DNA of 56,875 nt from S141-55 sp964422065 (GCA_964422065.1 CAYQZW010000002.1:1-56875); one strand, 5' to 3'; positions 31,512-41,380 are shown, counted from the stretch's first letter. Translations and numbers: made by a program. The notes: generated from the sequence alone by a model not told the origin.

Positions 31512-34301
31512 ATGTCAGAGAAACGGCTCCAATGGACACTCTTTGCGCTGGTTTCGTTTGTGGTCTGGCTGATCTATTTTAAGACAACGGCGCCGACCGT
31601 CGTCTTCTGGGATGTGGGTGAATTCCTTGCGACTTCGGCCATCCTCGGGATCCCACACCCCCCCGGTACGCCCCTCTACGTGATCTTGGGCAAATTCATG
31701 ACCCTCTTGCCCCTTCCGCTGGATTTTCTGTATAAGTTGATCAACGGCGTGGACCCACGAAACTTGGTCCTCAAGATCACCTCCATCTCCATTACCACCG
31801 GAGCGCTCACGGCGGGATTCGTTTACCTCCTCATCGTCAAGACTCTGAACCTCTGGAATCGGGAGTTGCCTCGACCTTTGGTTCACCTTTCAGGGATCTT
31901 CGGGGCGCTCATTGGGGCGTTAGCCTCGACTGTGTGGTTTAACTCAACGGAAGCCGAAACCTATACCCCTGCGAATTTCATCATTTTGTTGACCGCCTGG
32001 CTGGCCTTCGAGTGGTGGGAACGAAAGGACGACCCGAAAAGTTTGGCGATCCTGATTTTCATCGGCTATGTGACCAGCCTCTTCTCGGGCATCCATCTGG
32101 GGGCCCTGGTCGGATTCCCAGCCATCCTGTTGTTCATTTTTGTCGTCAAGCGAGACCTTCTCTGGGATGTCAAACTCGTCCCCCTCATCTCCGTTTTCTT
32201 CCTCCTGGTCTTGGCCACCAAACTCTCCTATGAGCCCACAACCGTTTCCCAATGGCTCAATGTGTTCTTCCAGGCCGTTCTCTTTGCATATCTTTACGTA
32301 CAGCGGGATCTGGATTTCAACGACACCTGGGTCATTGTGATGGGGATCGCCTTTGCGGGTACTGTTTTCGGCGTCCTTACGCACAACTTTTTCTTCCAAA
32401 TCGCGGGTTCCATTGTTGCCTCTATCGGCATCTTTTTCAAAGACGAACTCTATCGGGATTGGCGGGGTTTTGCCTTCATCATGATGTTCCTTGCCTTCAC
32501 CACGGAACTCTTCTTGATCATCCGTGCCAAATGGGGCGCCATGCATCCGGAACTCCTCCGGATCAATGAGGCCGAACCCGATGACTGGCGGTCGTTCCTG
32601 GATGTTTTGACCCGAAAGCAATACGAACCCATGAAACTCTTTCCCCGCCGGATCCCGTTCATGGACCAACTCTCCGTTTTTTGGCTCTACTATTCCTGGC
32701 AATACGGCCGACTGCTTTTGCCCGTTACCCTGCTCGCGGTCTTGGGGATCCTGACGCACTTCGCCAATGAACGAAAAACCTTCGTGTTGCTCGGCGGACT
32801 CTTGGTTTTGGGAACCCTCGGGCTGTTGATCTATTTGAACCTCAAAGATTCCCCCAGCCATCCCATCAACCCCATGAACCCCAAAGAGGTCCGAGACCGG
32901 GACTATTTCTTCGCTCTGGGCTATACCATGATCGGACTGTATGCAGGGATCGGTCTATACGAGGTCATGCGCCTGATCTGGGCCAACCTCCGGCTGAAGG
33001 TACTCTCTTATGCCATCGGCATCGTGGTGGCGATCGGCTTGGTCGGCTGGCAATTTGCCTGGGCGTTCCCTTACCGCGATCGTTCCCATAACTTCATCGC
33101 CGAAGATTACGCCTACAATATGCTCATTTCCCCACAGGGTCGCTCCGTGATGTTCACCAACGGGGATAACGACACCTTCCCTCTGTGGTTTGACCAAGAG
33201 GCGCTGGGGATCCGAAGGGATGTCATCATTGCCAACCTATCCCTGTTGAATACCAATTGGTACGTCCGACAGTTGAAGGGATGGGGCGCCCCCATTTCTT
33301 TCACACCTGAAGAGATCGACAAACTCCTCCCCGTTTACCCACTGCCAAATGGCAAGTACATGTTCCTCAAGGACCTCATGATTCGCGATATGATCGCAAC
33401 GAGCGCAGGGTATCAGCCATCTGAGGACGAGTATGTAACCTTGCCTGGGGGGGTTCGAGTTCCGAAGATCTACTTTGCCTCGAAACAGGAGTTCCTCAAG
33501 GAGGTCATTGAAGGGGCCGATTTCAAAATGCCGATCTACTTTGCCATTACGGTCTCGAGAGATAATATGCGGGGATGGGAAGACTATCTCCTCATGGAGG
33601 GGCTGGCGTTCCGACTTGTCAACCACAAGGTCGGGCTCGGCGGTGGGTTGGAAGGCATCAATGCAGAGTATACCCGGCGGCTTCTCCACGACGATATGCC
33701 GCCGGATTCCTTCCTGGCACAGTACGCGGAAAAGGTCTACCCGGATCCCAAGGTCTTTCGTTACCGTGGGGTGTTCAATCCCAGGGTCTGGAAAGATGCC
33801 ACGCACGAAAAACTGATCCGGAATTACGCATCGGTCAGCCTACGTCTCAGCCTTTACTATGACAACCTCCAAGACACGGAGAAATCTGCGGAGGAACTGG
33901 CGTTATCCCGGCGTTTCCTGGATCAACTGAATATCAAGCAGGACATTCTGAATCAGATTCTTGCCATTGATACGCGACTGGGGGTGCTTTACCGGGAACT
34001 CGGGCAGTACGAGAAGTCCGTAGAGGCCTTCCGACACGCTTTAGACATCACAGAAAATCCGATCATTTACAAGGAGATGGCCAAGAGTTATGTCCTGGCG
34101 GGCGACACGGCAAAGGCCATCGAGCAGTATGAGATTGCCCGGTCAATGGCTCCCAACGATCGAGAGGTCATTCTGGCGTTGAGCGATCTTTACCGGGGGC
34201 AAGGGCGGACGAGCAAAGCGGACTCCCTTTTACAAGGCTGGTTAGCCCGCCACCCCAAAGATAGCACCGTCCTCAAAAAACTCCAGGAATCAGGAGAATA
34301 G
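31512..34301 (+). CDS. DUF2723 (GT117-like) membrane glycosyltransferase with TPR tail
   Basis: A 929-residue polytopic protein. VVFWDVGEFLATSAILGIPHPPGTPLY is split by the motif rule here as VVFWDVGEFL and GIPHPPGTPLY; both are the DUF2723 signature, and the acidic DVGE lies at the first loop as in GT-C enzymes. About 12 helices (residues 5-530) are followed by a soluble domain with NGDNDTFPLW, then a C-terminal TPR region (about 780-925). GT117 members are thought to be protein O-glycosyltransferases in Bacteroidetes-like bacteria. The ATG at 31512 has AAGGAGG 5 nt upstream. It lies next to three cytoplasmic glycosyltransferases. Confidence 0.85.
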   Translation: MSEKRLQWTLFALVSFVVWLIYFKTTAPTVVFWDVGEFLATSAILGIPHPPGTPLYVILGKFMTLLPLPLDFLYKLINGVDPRNLVLKITSISITTGALTAGFVYLLIVKTLNLWNRELPRPLVHLSGIFGALIGALASTVWFNSTEAETYTPANFIILLTAWLAFEWWERKDDPKSLAILIFIGYVTSLFSGIHLGALVGFPAILLFIFVVKRDLLWDVKLVPLISVFFLLVLATKLSYEPTTVSQWLNVFFQAVLFAYLYVQRDLDFNDTWVIVMGIAFAGTVFGVLTHNFFFQIAGSIVASIGIFFKDELYRDWRGFAFIMMFLAFTTELFLIIRAKWGAMHPELLRINEAEPDDWRSFLDVLTRKQYEPMKLFPRRIPFMDQLSVFWLYYSWQYGRLLLPVTLLAVLGILTHFANERKTFVLLGGLLVLGTLGLLIYLNLKDSPSHPINPMNPKEVRDRDYFFALGYTMIGLYAGIGLYEVMRLIWANLRLKVLSYAIGIVVAIGLVGWQFAWAFPYRDRSHNFIAEDYAYNMLISPQGRSVMFTNGDNDTFPLWFDQEALGIRRDVIIANLSLLNTNWYVRQLKGWGAPISFTPEEIDKLLPVYPLPNGKYMFLKDLMIRDMIATSAGYQPSEDEYVTLPGGVRVPKIYFASKQEFLKEVIEGADFKMPIYFAITVSRDNMRGWEDYLLMEGLAFRLVNHKVGLGGGLEGINAEYTRRLLHDDMPPDSFLAQYAEKVYPDPKVFRYRGVFNPRVWKDATHEKLIRNYASVSLRLSLYYDNLQDTEKSAEELALSRRFLDQLNIKQDILNQILAIDTRLGVLYRELGQYEKSVEAFRHALDITENPIIYKEMAKSYVLAGDTAKAIEQYEIARSMAPNDREVILALSDLYRGQGRTSKADSLLQGWLARHPKDSTVLKKLQESGE

Positions 34302-34303
34302 CC

Positions 34304-35425
34304 ATGGCTCACGCATATACCCCGGGGTTAAAAGTTACGCGTTTGGACTGGATCCGTAAAGTCCGCAGGCTTCCCATTAAAGGGGAGGTCGTCGTTCAGG
34401 TCGGGGATCAAGTGAAGGCAGAAGATGTGGTCGCACGTACGGAATTGCCCGGCAATGTTCAACCCCTCAATGTGGCTGGCCTGTTGTCGATCCCACCTGA
34501 GGAGTTGCCCCAAGTGATGCTGAAAAAGGAAGGTGAGGCCGTCAAAAAGGACGAAGTCATCGCCATGTCGAAAGGGTTCTTCGGGCTCTTTAAATCGACT
34601 GTCACAGCCCCGGTAGACGGCGTCATTGAGAGCATCTCTAAGGTTACCGGTCAAGTGATCCTCCGCGAACCCCCAATCCCGGTTGAGGTCCTGGCTTATA
34701 TTGATGGGGAGGTCGTGGAAGTCCTGCCGGATGAGGGCGTGGTGGTCCAGACGAAGGGCAGCTTTATCCAGGGGATCTTCGGGATCGGTGGTGAACGGAT
34801 CGGGACCCTCCGGGTCGCCGTGACGTCACCGGAAGAGGTCTTGACCGTGGATCATATCCGTCCCGATGACAAGGATAAAATCATTGTGGGCGGCTCGTTC
34901 GTCACCAAGGACGTCCTGGAGAAGGCCGTGGAAGTGGGGGCTTGTGGGATTGTCGTAGGGGGAATTGACGACGAAAACCTTCGGGCCTTCTTGGGATACG
35001 ATATCGGCGTCGCCATTACCGGCAACGAACAAAAGGGGATCACCCTCATCCTGACCGAGGGCTTTGGGAAAATCACCATGGCCCATCGCACCTTCGATCT
35101 CTTGAAGGACCTGGAAGGGAAAAAGGCCTCCATCAACGGCGCAACCCAGATCCGGGCCGGAGTAATCCGACCCGAAGTGATCGTTCCCTTAAACACGGAC
35201 GAGGAACCCAAACGCGAAGATACCCTGAAAGAGGGCTTGGTTGTCGGCAGTATGGTCCGCGTGATCCGTGAACCCTATTTCGGACGGATCGGCAAAGTTG
35301 TAGCCTTGCCCCCGGAACTCCAGGTGATTGAGACCGAAGCAAAGGTTCGGGTCCTGGAACTTGAATTCCCGAACGGCGAACGGGCGATTATCCCCAGGGC
35401 CAATGTCGAAATTATTGAGGAGTAG
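34304..35425 (+). CDS. conserved protein with barrel-sandwich and KOW-like domains, function unknown
   Basis: A 373-residue soluble protein that I cannot name. Residues about 25-110 look like a biotinyl/lipoyl or RnfC-type barrel sandwich (VVQVGDQVKAEDVV, STVTAPVDGVIESIS). Residues about 180-270 look like a Rossmann-like or swivelling domain (VGACGIVVGGIDDENLRAFLG). The C-terminal 70 residues resemble a KOW/SH3 barrel (GSMVRVIREPYFGRIGKVVALP). No lysine sits in a typical biotin motif (MKM). AGGAGA precedes the ATG, 2 bp after the DUF2723 stop, and the subunit-F-like gene follows after 2 bp, so the three are probably one operon. Confidence 0.5.
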   Translation: MAHAYTPGLKVTRLDWIRKVRRLPIKGEVVVQVGDQVKAEDVVARTELPGNVQPLNVAGLLSIPPEELPQVMLKKEGEAVKKDEVIAMSKGFFGLFKSTVTAPVDGVIESISKVTGQVILREPPIPVEVLAYIDGEVVEVLPDEGVVVQTKGSFIQGIFGIGGERIGTLRVAVTSPEEVLTVDHIRPDDKDKIIVGGSFVTKDVLEKAVEVGACGIVVGGIDDENLRAFLGYDIGVAITGNEQKGITLILTEGFGKITMAHRTFDLLKDLEGKKASINGATQIRAGVIRPEVIVPLNTDEEPKREDTLKEGLVVGSMVRVIREPYFGRIGKVVALPPELQVIETEAKVRVLELEFPNGERAIIPRANVEIIEE

Positions 35426-35427
35426 GT

Positions 35428-35754
35428 ATGGAGAAGCGGATTTTGGTCATTCTCGATCCTGATGTCGCCCCGGGCTTCCAACTGGCCGGGATTGACGTAT
35501 GGACAGCGTCGAACCCCAGGGAAGCGGAGACTCTCACCGAACAGGCCCTGTCCTCCGATGAATACGGGATCGTGATCCTTGAAGAAGAGTTCCTCGAGCA
35601 GTTCCCCCAGAAACTCAAGGACCAAGTGCTGGACAGTGTCGTTCCCCTGGTGCTCCCGGTCTCGATCAAAAAGACCGGCAAAATTGACGTTGCGGAATAC
35701 TTGGAAAGCGTCATCAAACGTGCCACGGGATACCAAATTAAGGTGCGTGGCTGA
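35428..35754 (+). CDS. V/A-type ATPase subunit F-like protein (orphan)
   Basis: A 108-residue Rossmann-like protein resembling subunit F of V/A-type ATP synthases: GFQLAGIDVWTASNPREAE, then EYGIVILEEEFLEQFP and VVPLVLPVSIK. In ATPases, F binds the central stalk and regulates coupling. No other ATPase subunit is encoded here; the partner gene is the barrel-sandwich/KOW protein 2 bp upstream. Either the ATPase operon is elsewhere or the F fold is used for another regulatory job. Confidence 0.6.
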   Translation: MEKRILVILDPDVAPGFQLAGIDVWTASNPREAETLTEQALSSDEYGIVILEEEFLEQFPQKLKDQVLDSVVPLVLPVSIKKTGKIDVAEYLESVIKRATGYQIKVRG

Positions 35755-35808
35755 GAATCGGTGGGGGTGTCCCCTGAAATGGCGGGCGGACACACTCCTC
35801 CATGAACC

Positions 35809-36948
35809 ATGGGTATCCTTCTCTGGATGATGGTCTCCATGGCACCGATCCGGACCGGGGTTTGGATCGTGGCCCGGGATCTCCGGTCCCCAGAATCGGT
35901 CCAAGAAATCATCCGATTTGTTCAATCCCACGGGATTCAGGTGGTCATTCCCCAAGTCGTGGTCGGGGGTTATGCGTATTACCCCTCCAAAATCCTGCCT
36001 CGGACGGAATACCATCAGGAGACCCCGGACTTCGATCCGCTCCAGACGCTCATTGACTCCCTGAAACCCCAAGGGGTTGAAATCCATGCCTGGATCAATA
36101 CCCTCCTTTATTGGTCCAGAGACTCCCTCCCGAAGGACAGTATCCACGTGTGCAATCAACATCCGGATTGGTTCATCCGAGACGACGAACTGAAGCCGCT
36201 CATCGAGTATACCGGCGAAGACCGAACCATGAAAGGCATTGACGGGATGTTCCTGGATCCCACCCGACCCGAGGTCCGGGACTTCGTCACGCAGGTCTAC
36301 CAGGAGGTGGCCTCTCAGTACGATGTGGACTTCGTACATTTGGATTTCGTTCGTTACCCAGGCAACAGGTTTGGATTCACCCAGGATCGGGACCGTACGA
36401 TCATTGAAACCGGGGTAGACCCCTTATTGATTGATCCGGCGAGCCGGGCCTATGCCCCCCGATGGCATACCGCCCAGACACTGGACATTCTGGACCGATG
36501 GTTCCGGTCCAAGTACATGATCTGGAATGCAGAACGAGCAAAGGCGATTACCCAACTGGTCTCTCAGATCTCCCGTGCCATCCAACCTTACGGTGTCCGG
36601 CTCAGCGGAGCGGTCTTCCCCAATCCAGGGAGTGCGTACCATATCCTTGCCCAAGATTGGCGGACCTGGCAGGAGAACGGCAGTCTCCAGGTCCCGGTCC
36701 CCATGGCATACACCCAGTTCCCCAAACGCTTCGAGGAATACGTCGATGCCTTGAAAGAACGGTTAGACACCGGCCCCGTGTACCTGGGCATTGGCGTATG
36801 GCTGGAGCATGCAGAAACCTATGTTCCGAAAGAGATCCGAACGGCAGTCGATCAAGGGTTCCGGACCCTGATCTTCTTTGATTATGGCAATCTCAAACGC
36901 AATGAGAAGTTGATCCAACGACTCCAACGGATGCATGTGCTTCGATGA
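35809..36948 (+). CDS. secreted GHL10 (DUF187) glycoside-hydrolase-like protein
   Basis: A 379-residue TIM-barrel protein of the GHL10/DUF187 group. GVEIHAWINTLLYW, MFLDPTRPEVRDFV and DFVHLDFVRYPG are its typical blocks. A short N-terminal hydrophobic stretch (LLWMMVSMAP) suggests export. Family members are thought to act on cell-wall or extracellular glycans, but few have known substrates. It is coupled by ATGA to the SurA-like gene downstream, another envelope function. Confidence 0.75.
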   Translation: MGILLWMMVSMAPIRTGVWIVARDLRSPESVQEIIRFVQSHGIQVVIPQVVVGGYAYYPSKILPRTEYHQETPDFDPLQTLIDSLKPQGVEIHAWINTLLYWSRDSLPKDSIHVCNQHPDWFIRDDELKPLIEYTGEDRTMKGIDGMFLDPTRPEVRDFVTQVYQEVASQYDVDFVHLDFVRYPGNRFGFTQDRDRTIIETGVDPLLIDPASRAYAPRWHTAQTLDILDRWFRSKYMIWNAERAKAITQLVSQISRAIQPYGVRLSGAVFPNPGSAYHILAQDWRTWQENGSLQVPVPMAYTQFPKRFEEYVDALKERLDTGPVYLGIGVWLEHAETYVPKEIRTAVDQGFRTLIFFDYGNLKRNEKLIQRLQRMHVLR

Positions 36949-37742
36949 GATGGTGGGTGTGGGTATTTTTGGGCGTTCATAGTGTGATGACAGGCCAATC
37001 GGTCAAACGCTGGACCTTAGACGGCAAGTATTCGGCAAGAGAAGCCCAAGCCCTTGCCCCGGACCGGCTGGCCATGGAACGCCGACTTCTCCAACTGGGC
37101 CAAACCGCGGAGGCAGCGGTCTCAGACTCCGAGGTCGCCCGATACATGGACCTCCTCTTGAAAGAGTTTTCCTCGCAAAAGGCATTCCAAGCCCTCTTAC
37201 AAGAACTGGGCCTCTCCCGTGCCGACGTCGAGAACGCCCTCAAGGAAGACCTCATTCGCTTCCGGGCCCTGGACCAAATCTATCAGGAGGTTCTCCCCGC
37301 CGATACGGACCAGGTAGAGGTCCCGGAGGAGCGGATCTATCGTGAAATCTACATCCCGGCCCCACCGTATATCTCGTGGTGGGACCGATGGAACGCCCGT
37401 CTTTATGCCTGGTTCCTCTGGACGCGTTTGAAATGGGGGGCAGATTTTGAAACCCTGGCTCAGAAATATTCCCACGGCCGAACCGCAAGACTCGGCGGCA
37501 TCCGGGAACCCATCGTCCTGGATCCCCGAAACCCCATCAGTCGAACCGTGTTCACCTTAGAACCCGGGGCCTTCTCTACGCCCGTTGAAACCCGGTGGGG
37601 GTTCTACCTGTTGTACTTGGAGGAAATCCGACCGGCACACAGGGCCCGATATGGGGATCTCCCCTGGCGCTTGAAACGGGCCGTAGTGTATCAACGCATG
37701 AAGGACCGACTCGAAACCCTCACCGGACGCAAACTCCGCTAA
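36945..37742 (+). CDS. SurA/PrsA-like peptidyl-prolyl isomerase
   Basis: A 265-residue periplasmic protein with an N-terminal signal-like helix, a SurA-N-like helical region (about residues 25-120) and a parvulin-type rotamase domain (about 125-240). The latter is recognised by FETLAQKYSHGRTARLGGI and VFTLEPGAFSTPVETRWGF, the usual parvulin C-terminal half. The first part of the rotamase domain is divergent and has an odd Trp-rich insert (SWWDRWNARLYAWFLW). It is coupled to the GHL10 gene by ATGA. Folding of envelope proteins is the likely role. Confidence 0.72.
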   Translation: MRWWVWVFLGVHSVMTGQSVKRWTLDGKYSAREAQALAPDRLAMERRLLQLGQTAEAAVSDSEVARYMDLLLKEFSSQKAFQALLQELGLSRADVENALKEDLIRFRALDQIYQEVLPADTDQVEVPEERIYREIYIPAPPYISWWDRWNARLYAWFLWTRLKWGADFETLAQKYSHGRTARLGGIREPIVLDPRNPISRTVFTLEPGAFSTPVETRWGFYLLYLEEIRPAHRARYGDLPWRLKRAVVYQRMKDRLETLTGRKLR

Positions 37743-37754
37743 GGGGGTGATTCT

Positions 37755-38153
37755 ATGAAATCTGTGGGGCTCTTCGGGCTTCCCCCCAGAGGAGCAGTGC
37801 TGGCCCTGATTGCCGCCCTCGGGTTCGGAGTCCAATGTAGCAGGAACCAAATGAGAGCATCTGCACAGATTGTCGGGATCCACGCTCCCGACAGTGTGTT
37901 GGTCGGCAGCATCTTTCCCGTGGGTGTGATCGTCATCCTCCCTAATCCCTGCTGGCGTACCGCATGGCTTGACCCCATTCCGACATCGCAAGGGTACCGC
38001 ATTGACGGGGAAATTGAATATCAGGGTGGGATCTGTCCGCAATATGTCACTTCGGAAAGTCTGACGGTCTGGCTTTGGGCCTGGCCACAATCTTCGCTCA
38101 TCCTTACGAATACGAACGGAAGCGTACAGGAGACGGTTTGGGTGAAGGGTTAA
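37755..38153 (+). CDS. small secreted protein of unknown function
   Basis: A 132-residue protein that I do not recognise. An N-terminal hydrophobic segment (AVLALIAALGFGVQC) ends in a cysteine and could be a poor lipobox. The mature part is beta-rich with two further cysteines (NPCWRT and GGICPQY) that could form a disulfide. AAGGGGGTGA precedes the ATG. It follows the isomerase gene after 12 bp and ends convergently with the GH57 gene, sharing 4 bp. Confidence 0.55.
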   Translation: MKSVGLFGLPPRGAVLALIAALGFGVQCSRNQMRASAQIVGIHAPDSVLVGSIFPVGVIVILPNPCWRTAWLDPIPTSQGYRIDGEIEYQGGICPQYVTSESLTVWLWAWPQSSLILTNTNGSVQETVWVKG

Positions 38154-41100
38154 TGGACTCCAAGCCGGACCACTCGCCGCCAAAACTCTTGATGTCCCAC
38201 ACGGAGTTGGAGGAAATATATCCCAGCAACTCGCGGCGTGGGGATCTCCACACGAGGGGCAAGGACCGGAACCTCGCCTTTCAAAGTTTTCCTGCCCGTG
38301 ACATCAAAGTATGTCCACTCCAGTGGTCCTGTGGGAAGCCGACCCTGGAATCGAAGGGTGACTTGGCGCCCCACAGGGTTGGGGGAGAGCCCCACCAGCC
38401 TCCACCCTGGGAACTTCCTTGGGCTCTCCTCCACAAGTGTCGTTGGAACATAAGGGTAATACTCGTTGGATTCGATATCTCCATTGACCTGGACTGGGGG
38501 TGGGACCTGCCACTGGAGGTAGCCACCATCCCAAGTTTCGTAGGACCCTACGGCCAGGTACACCGTGTCCGGCCTGAACCCGAGAATCGGCTCCAGGCGA
38601 ACTTCCCCTTCCAAGACGCCGTCTGTCCACGCCGAAGCCGCCCAGCGAACCACCGTCGTATCCGATAAATAGGTGCCATCCGATCGATACCACCCGGCCC
38701 AGTCGTTGTCGTTCTCGTCGGCCAGGAACAGATCATACCGGGCCACCTGACCGGATTTTGCCCATGGGGCAGGCATCATCGCACCTGGCCCGGTACTGAC
38801 AAAGATAAAGTGGTCATTCTGGAACCCCGGGGTACCATCTCCAGCCGATTCTGTCGCCACATAAAGCCGGCCCGAATCGCGTAGATAGTAAGCCCAAAGA
38901 TGCATGTCTCCGTGGGAGGAAAGGAGTACCGCAATGTCGTCTAATACTCCATCCATATGGAACCGAATAGACCCCACGACATATCTATAGTTCTGGCCCT
39001 GATTGTTGTCCCAGGTCTCGTTCCCCACGGAATCTTGAGCATGGAGTGCAAACTCCACCAGAGCGCCATAGGCCTGTCCAGGGATCCAGCCCCCATATAC
39101 CGTCGGATCCGGGTGGCCGTTCGGGTTCCAGTCGTGGGCACCTCCATCATCTTCCACCATGTCAATATCCGGATAGGACCAGTTTCCGTTCACACCGTAA
39201 CGAATCCGGACCCACTGAACTCCAGAGGGATCCGTGACCTCTGTAAGGACCAGGGCCGAGTCTCCGGGCAGGACATTTTCCGGCGGCTGTGTGTTCCAGA
39301 AAATCGGGCCTTCCAAGTCTCCGGGCCCAGGTTCATTGACCTCCGGAGCAGCGGCCCCGGCATAGAAAAACAGTCGGTAACTTCCCGCAACACCCCCCAA
39401 TTCAATTTTCTCTGCACCACCTCCGAGTTTCCCTAAATTGTGGTAGACAAGTCCTTGGCCTGAGCCATACAGATAGACCGCATAGTACCCTGTGACCGTG
39501 TCCTGATAACCGGCATAAGTCCAGCCATTGGGCGTAATGCCGTTCACAAATCGCAAGCGATACCCATTCGTGACCTGGTGATAGAGATCGGGGGTTACTG
39601 CAGACTTCGTCCAATTGGACCAGGTGGTCTGGACCCGCTGTTCCACGTAAGGGGTATTCACACGTAACACGACGGTTTTGGCCACGTCTGTCGATGGGTT
39701 CCCTTGCCAATCATAGGTCTCCTGGAGGATCAGTTTTGCGGAATCCCCGGCGAAGTTCAGGGCTTGGACCTGGAACCAGGAGTTCTCTGCTTGGCTCTCG
39801 TGGAACAACCCGGTATGGCCTCCATCATCGTAGTCTCCCTCTCCGCCATAAAATCCCATGGTATTGCCGACGGCAACGCGTCCGTCTGCCGTCACCACCA
39901 AGAGCGCACGCCCGCCCCGTTTCTCAAAGATCAGGGCGATCTCTGGGTTGAAAAGTGCATACTCCCGGATGCCATCTTCATCGTAATCACCGGAGTCTAC
40001 CCGTGCGATCCCGAGACCTTTCAAACTATCCAGCCAGGTCTGGGCCCAGGCATACAGGACACCGTATCGAGCATGGTTCCACTGATTTTTGCCCCAACCC
40101 GCGAGGGTAAAGGAGTTGGCGCCCGGATCCCAGGAATGCCAGGCCGTTTCATAGAGGTTCGCCATCGTTGTCATCCACCCCATCAGGGTGAACGGCCCCG
40201 AGGCGGGCAGCCCGACCAGTCGCTGATATGCCGCCTTCCAGAGGTCTTCGTAATCTCCGTAGATTCCATTCATATTGAGGTCCCGGGCCAGCCCACAGTC
40301 ATAGGCAACGGTGGTTTTAAAGTCGTTGTACCAGTTATCGTATGACCCTCCGGTCCAGGTATGGAGTTCATCATAGGTCGCGTAGGCGATGTCAATGACC
40401 GGAGGGTCATTGTTGGGGTCGTTGTCGTCATACATTTTGTCCAGTCCCCACCACTTACAGACCTCGGAGATATAGACCGGTTGAATCCAAGGCTGGCTGG
40501 CGGCCCATGCGATATTGGCATCGTAGGAGTTTGCCGGGACCCCAGGCTGTCCAAAATCCCAGCCAGCGACGCCGGCAGCCTTCTCCCAGTCATCGCCGTA
40601 AATCACTACCTGCTCCTGGTCCGGGTCGTTGTGGAGTTGCCAGAGGAGACTGTTGAGCGGATTCCCCGGCGCAGAGACATCGTTCCACACCCAGTTGTCC
40701 CGTGCAGTGCGCGAGATAAACACGACAAACACCATGTTGCCCTGGCTGTCATACATCCGGTGAACCTTGAAGGGATTGGAACACGGCGTTCCGTCAGGAA
40801 ACGAGTGGGGATACCAGCCATGGACGTTGTCGTCCAAAAGGATCACCGGTGGGATCCAGACGTAATGACCCCCAGTCGTATATCCATACTTGCCATAGAC
40901 TTCGTTGAGGACCTGGATCAGGGAATAAGGCATCTGAGTTTCGTTCTTCCACACCCGTTCTGGAATCCAGATGACCGTAGGCTCATTCGGGCGTCCGGGG
41001 TCCTTGATGACCGTTGTGTAAAGGGTTTTGACGTAGGCCATAGAGGCCTTGTTCATCTCATAGTCGGCATAGGGAAGGATGTTCTCCGCATAACTGCCGC

Positions 41101-41380
41101 CCACAATGGAGATCAGGGGATCTTTGAGTTTGTCAATCAGGCCTCGATCGTTACGGTTCCACACATAAGATTGGAGCAACGGACCAGAGATATGGAATTC
41201 AACAGGGACGCTGTAATTGAGGTGGGTGTCCACCGTCCGGTGATAACTGTTGCCGACGTATCCGGGGTCTCCAGGGAGGAGGGCATAAGTTCCATGGTCC
41301 GCAAAGCCTTGGTTGGCGTGGTGGACAAAGGCGATCTTGACGGTTTGACTCAAAAGGACACTCATCAAAAGCCAGGGCAT
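38150..41380 (-). CDS. secreted GH57-like enzyme with Ig-like, DOMON-like and sorting-tail domains
   Basis: A 1076-residue exported protein with a short N-terminal signal helix. The N-terminal half is GH57-like: HHANQG in place of the HQP motif, GGSYAENILPY as motif 2, IWIPERVW with candidate nucleophile E141, and YGDDWEKAAG with candidate acid D263/D264. After about residue 650 come a beta-sandwich (VTDPSGVQWVRIRYGV), a DOMON/CBM9-like domain starting DGVLDD, and a C-terminal tail with LSPNPVGRQVTLRF and GIYFLQL, like type-IX-secretion sorting or FlgD-type domains. Alpha-glucan cleavage or transfer is likely. The ATG sits 6 nt after a -10 box. Confidence 0.78.
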   Translation of the reverse strand: MPWLLMSVLLSQTVKIAFVHHANQGFADHGTYALLPGDPGYVGNSYHRTVDTHLNYSVPVEFHISGPLLQSYVWNRNDRGLIDKLKDPLISIVGGSYAENILPYADYEMNKASMAYVKTLYTTVIKDPGRPNEPTVIWIPERVWKNETQMPYSLIQVLNEVYGKYGYTTGGHYVWIPPVILLDDNVHGWYPHSFPDGTPCSNPFKVHRMYDSQGNMVFVVFISRTARDNWVWNDVSAPGNPLNSLLWQLHNDPDQEQVVIYGDDWEKAAGVAGWDFGQPGVPANSYDANIAWAASQPWIQPVYISEVCKWWGLDKMYDDNDPNNDPPVIDIAYATYDELHTWTGGSYDNWYNDFKTTVAYDCGLARDLNMNGIYGDYEDLWKAAYQRLVGLPASGPFTLMGWMTTMANLYETAWHSWDPGANSFTLAGWGKNQWNHARYGVLYAWAQTWLDSLKGLGIARVDSGDYDEDGIREYALFNPEIALIFEKRGGRALLVVTADGRVAVGNTMGFYGGEGDYDDGGHTGLFHESQAENSWFQVQALNFAGDSAKLILQETYDWQGNPSTDVAKTVVLRVNTPYVEQRVQTTWSNWTKSAVTPDLYHQVTNGYRLRFVNGITPNGWTYAGYQDTVTGYYAVYLYGSGQGLVYHNLGKLGGGAEKIELGGVAGSYRLFFYAGAAAPEVNEPGPGDLEGPIFWNTQPPENVLPGDSALVLTEVTDPSGVQWVRIRYGVNGNWSYPDIDMVEDDGGAHDWNPNGHPDPTVYGGWIPGQAYGALVEFALHAQDSVGNETWDNNQGQNYRYVVGSIRFHMDGVLDDIAVLLSSHGDMHLWAYYLRDSGRLYVATESAGDGTPGFQNDHFIFVSTGPGAMMPAPWAKSGQVARYDLFLADENDNDWAGWYRSDGTYLSDTTVVRWAASAWTDGVLEGEVRLEPILGFRPDTVYLAVGSYETWDGGYLQWQVPPPVQVNGDIESNEYYPYVPTTLVEESPRKFPGWRLVGLSPNPVGRQVTLRFQGRLPTGPLEWTYFDVTGRKTLKGEVPVLAPRVEIPTPRVAGIYFLQLRVGHQEFWRRVVRLGVH

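Noticed and set aside
35755..35808. Hairpin GTGTCC with GGACAC before the GHL10 gene
   Set aside because: The stem is only 6 bp with a long loop and no T-tract, so it does not support a terminator or a known riboswitch.
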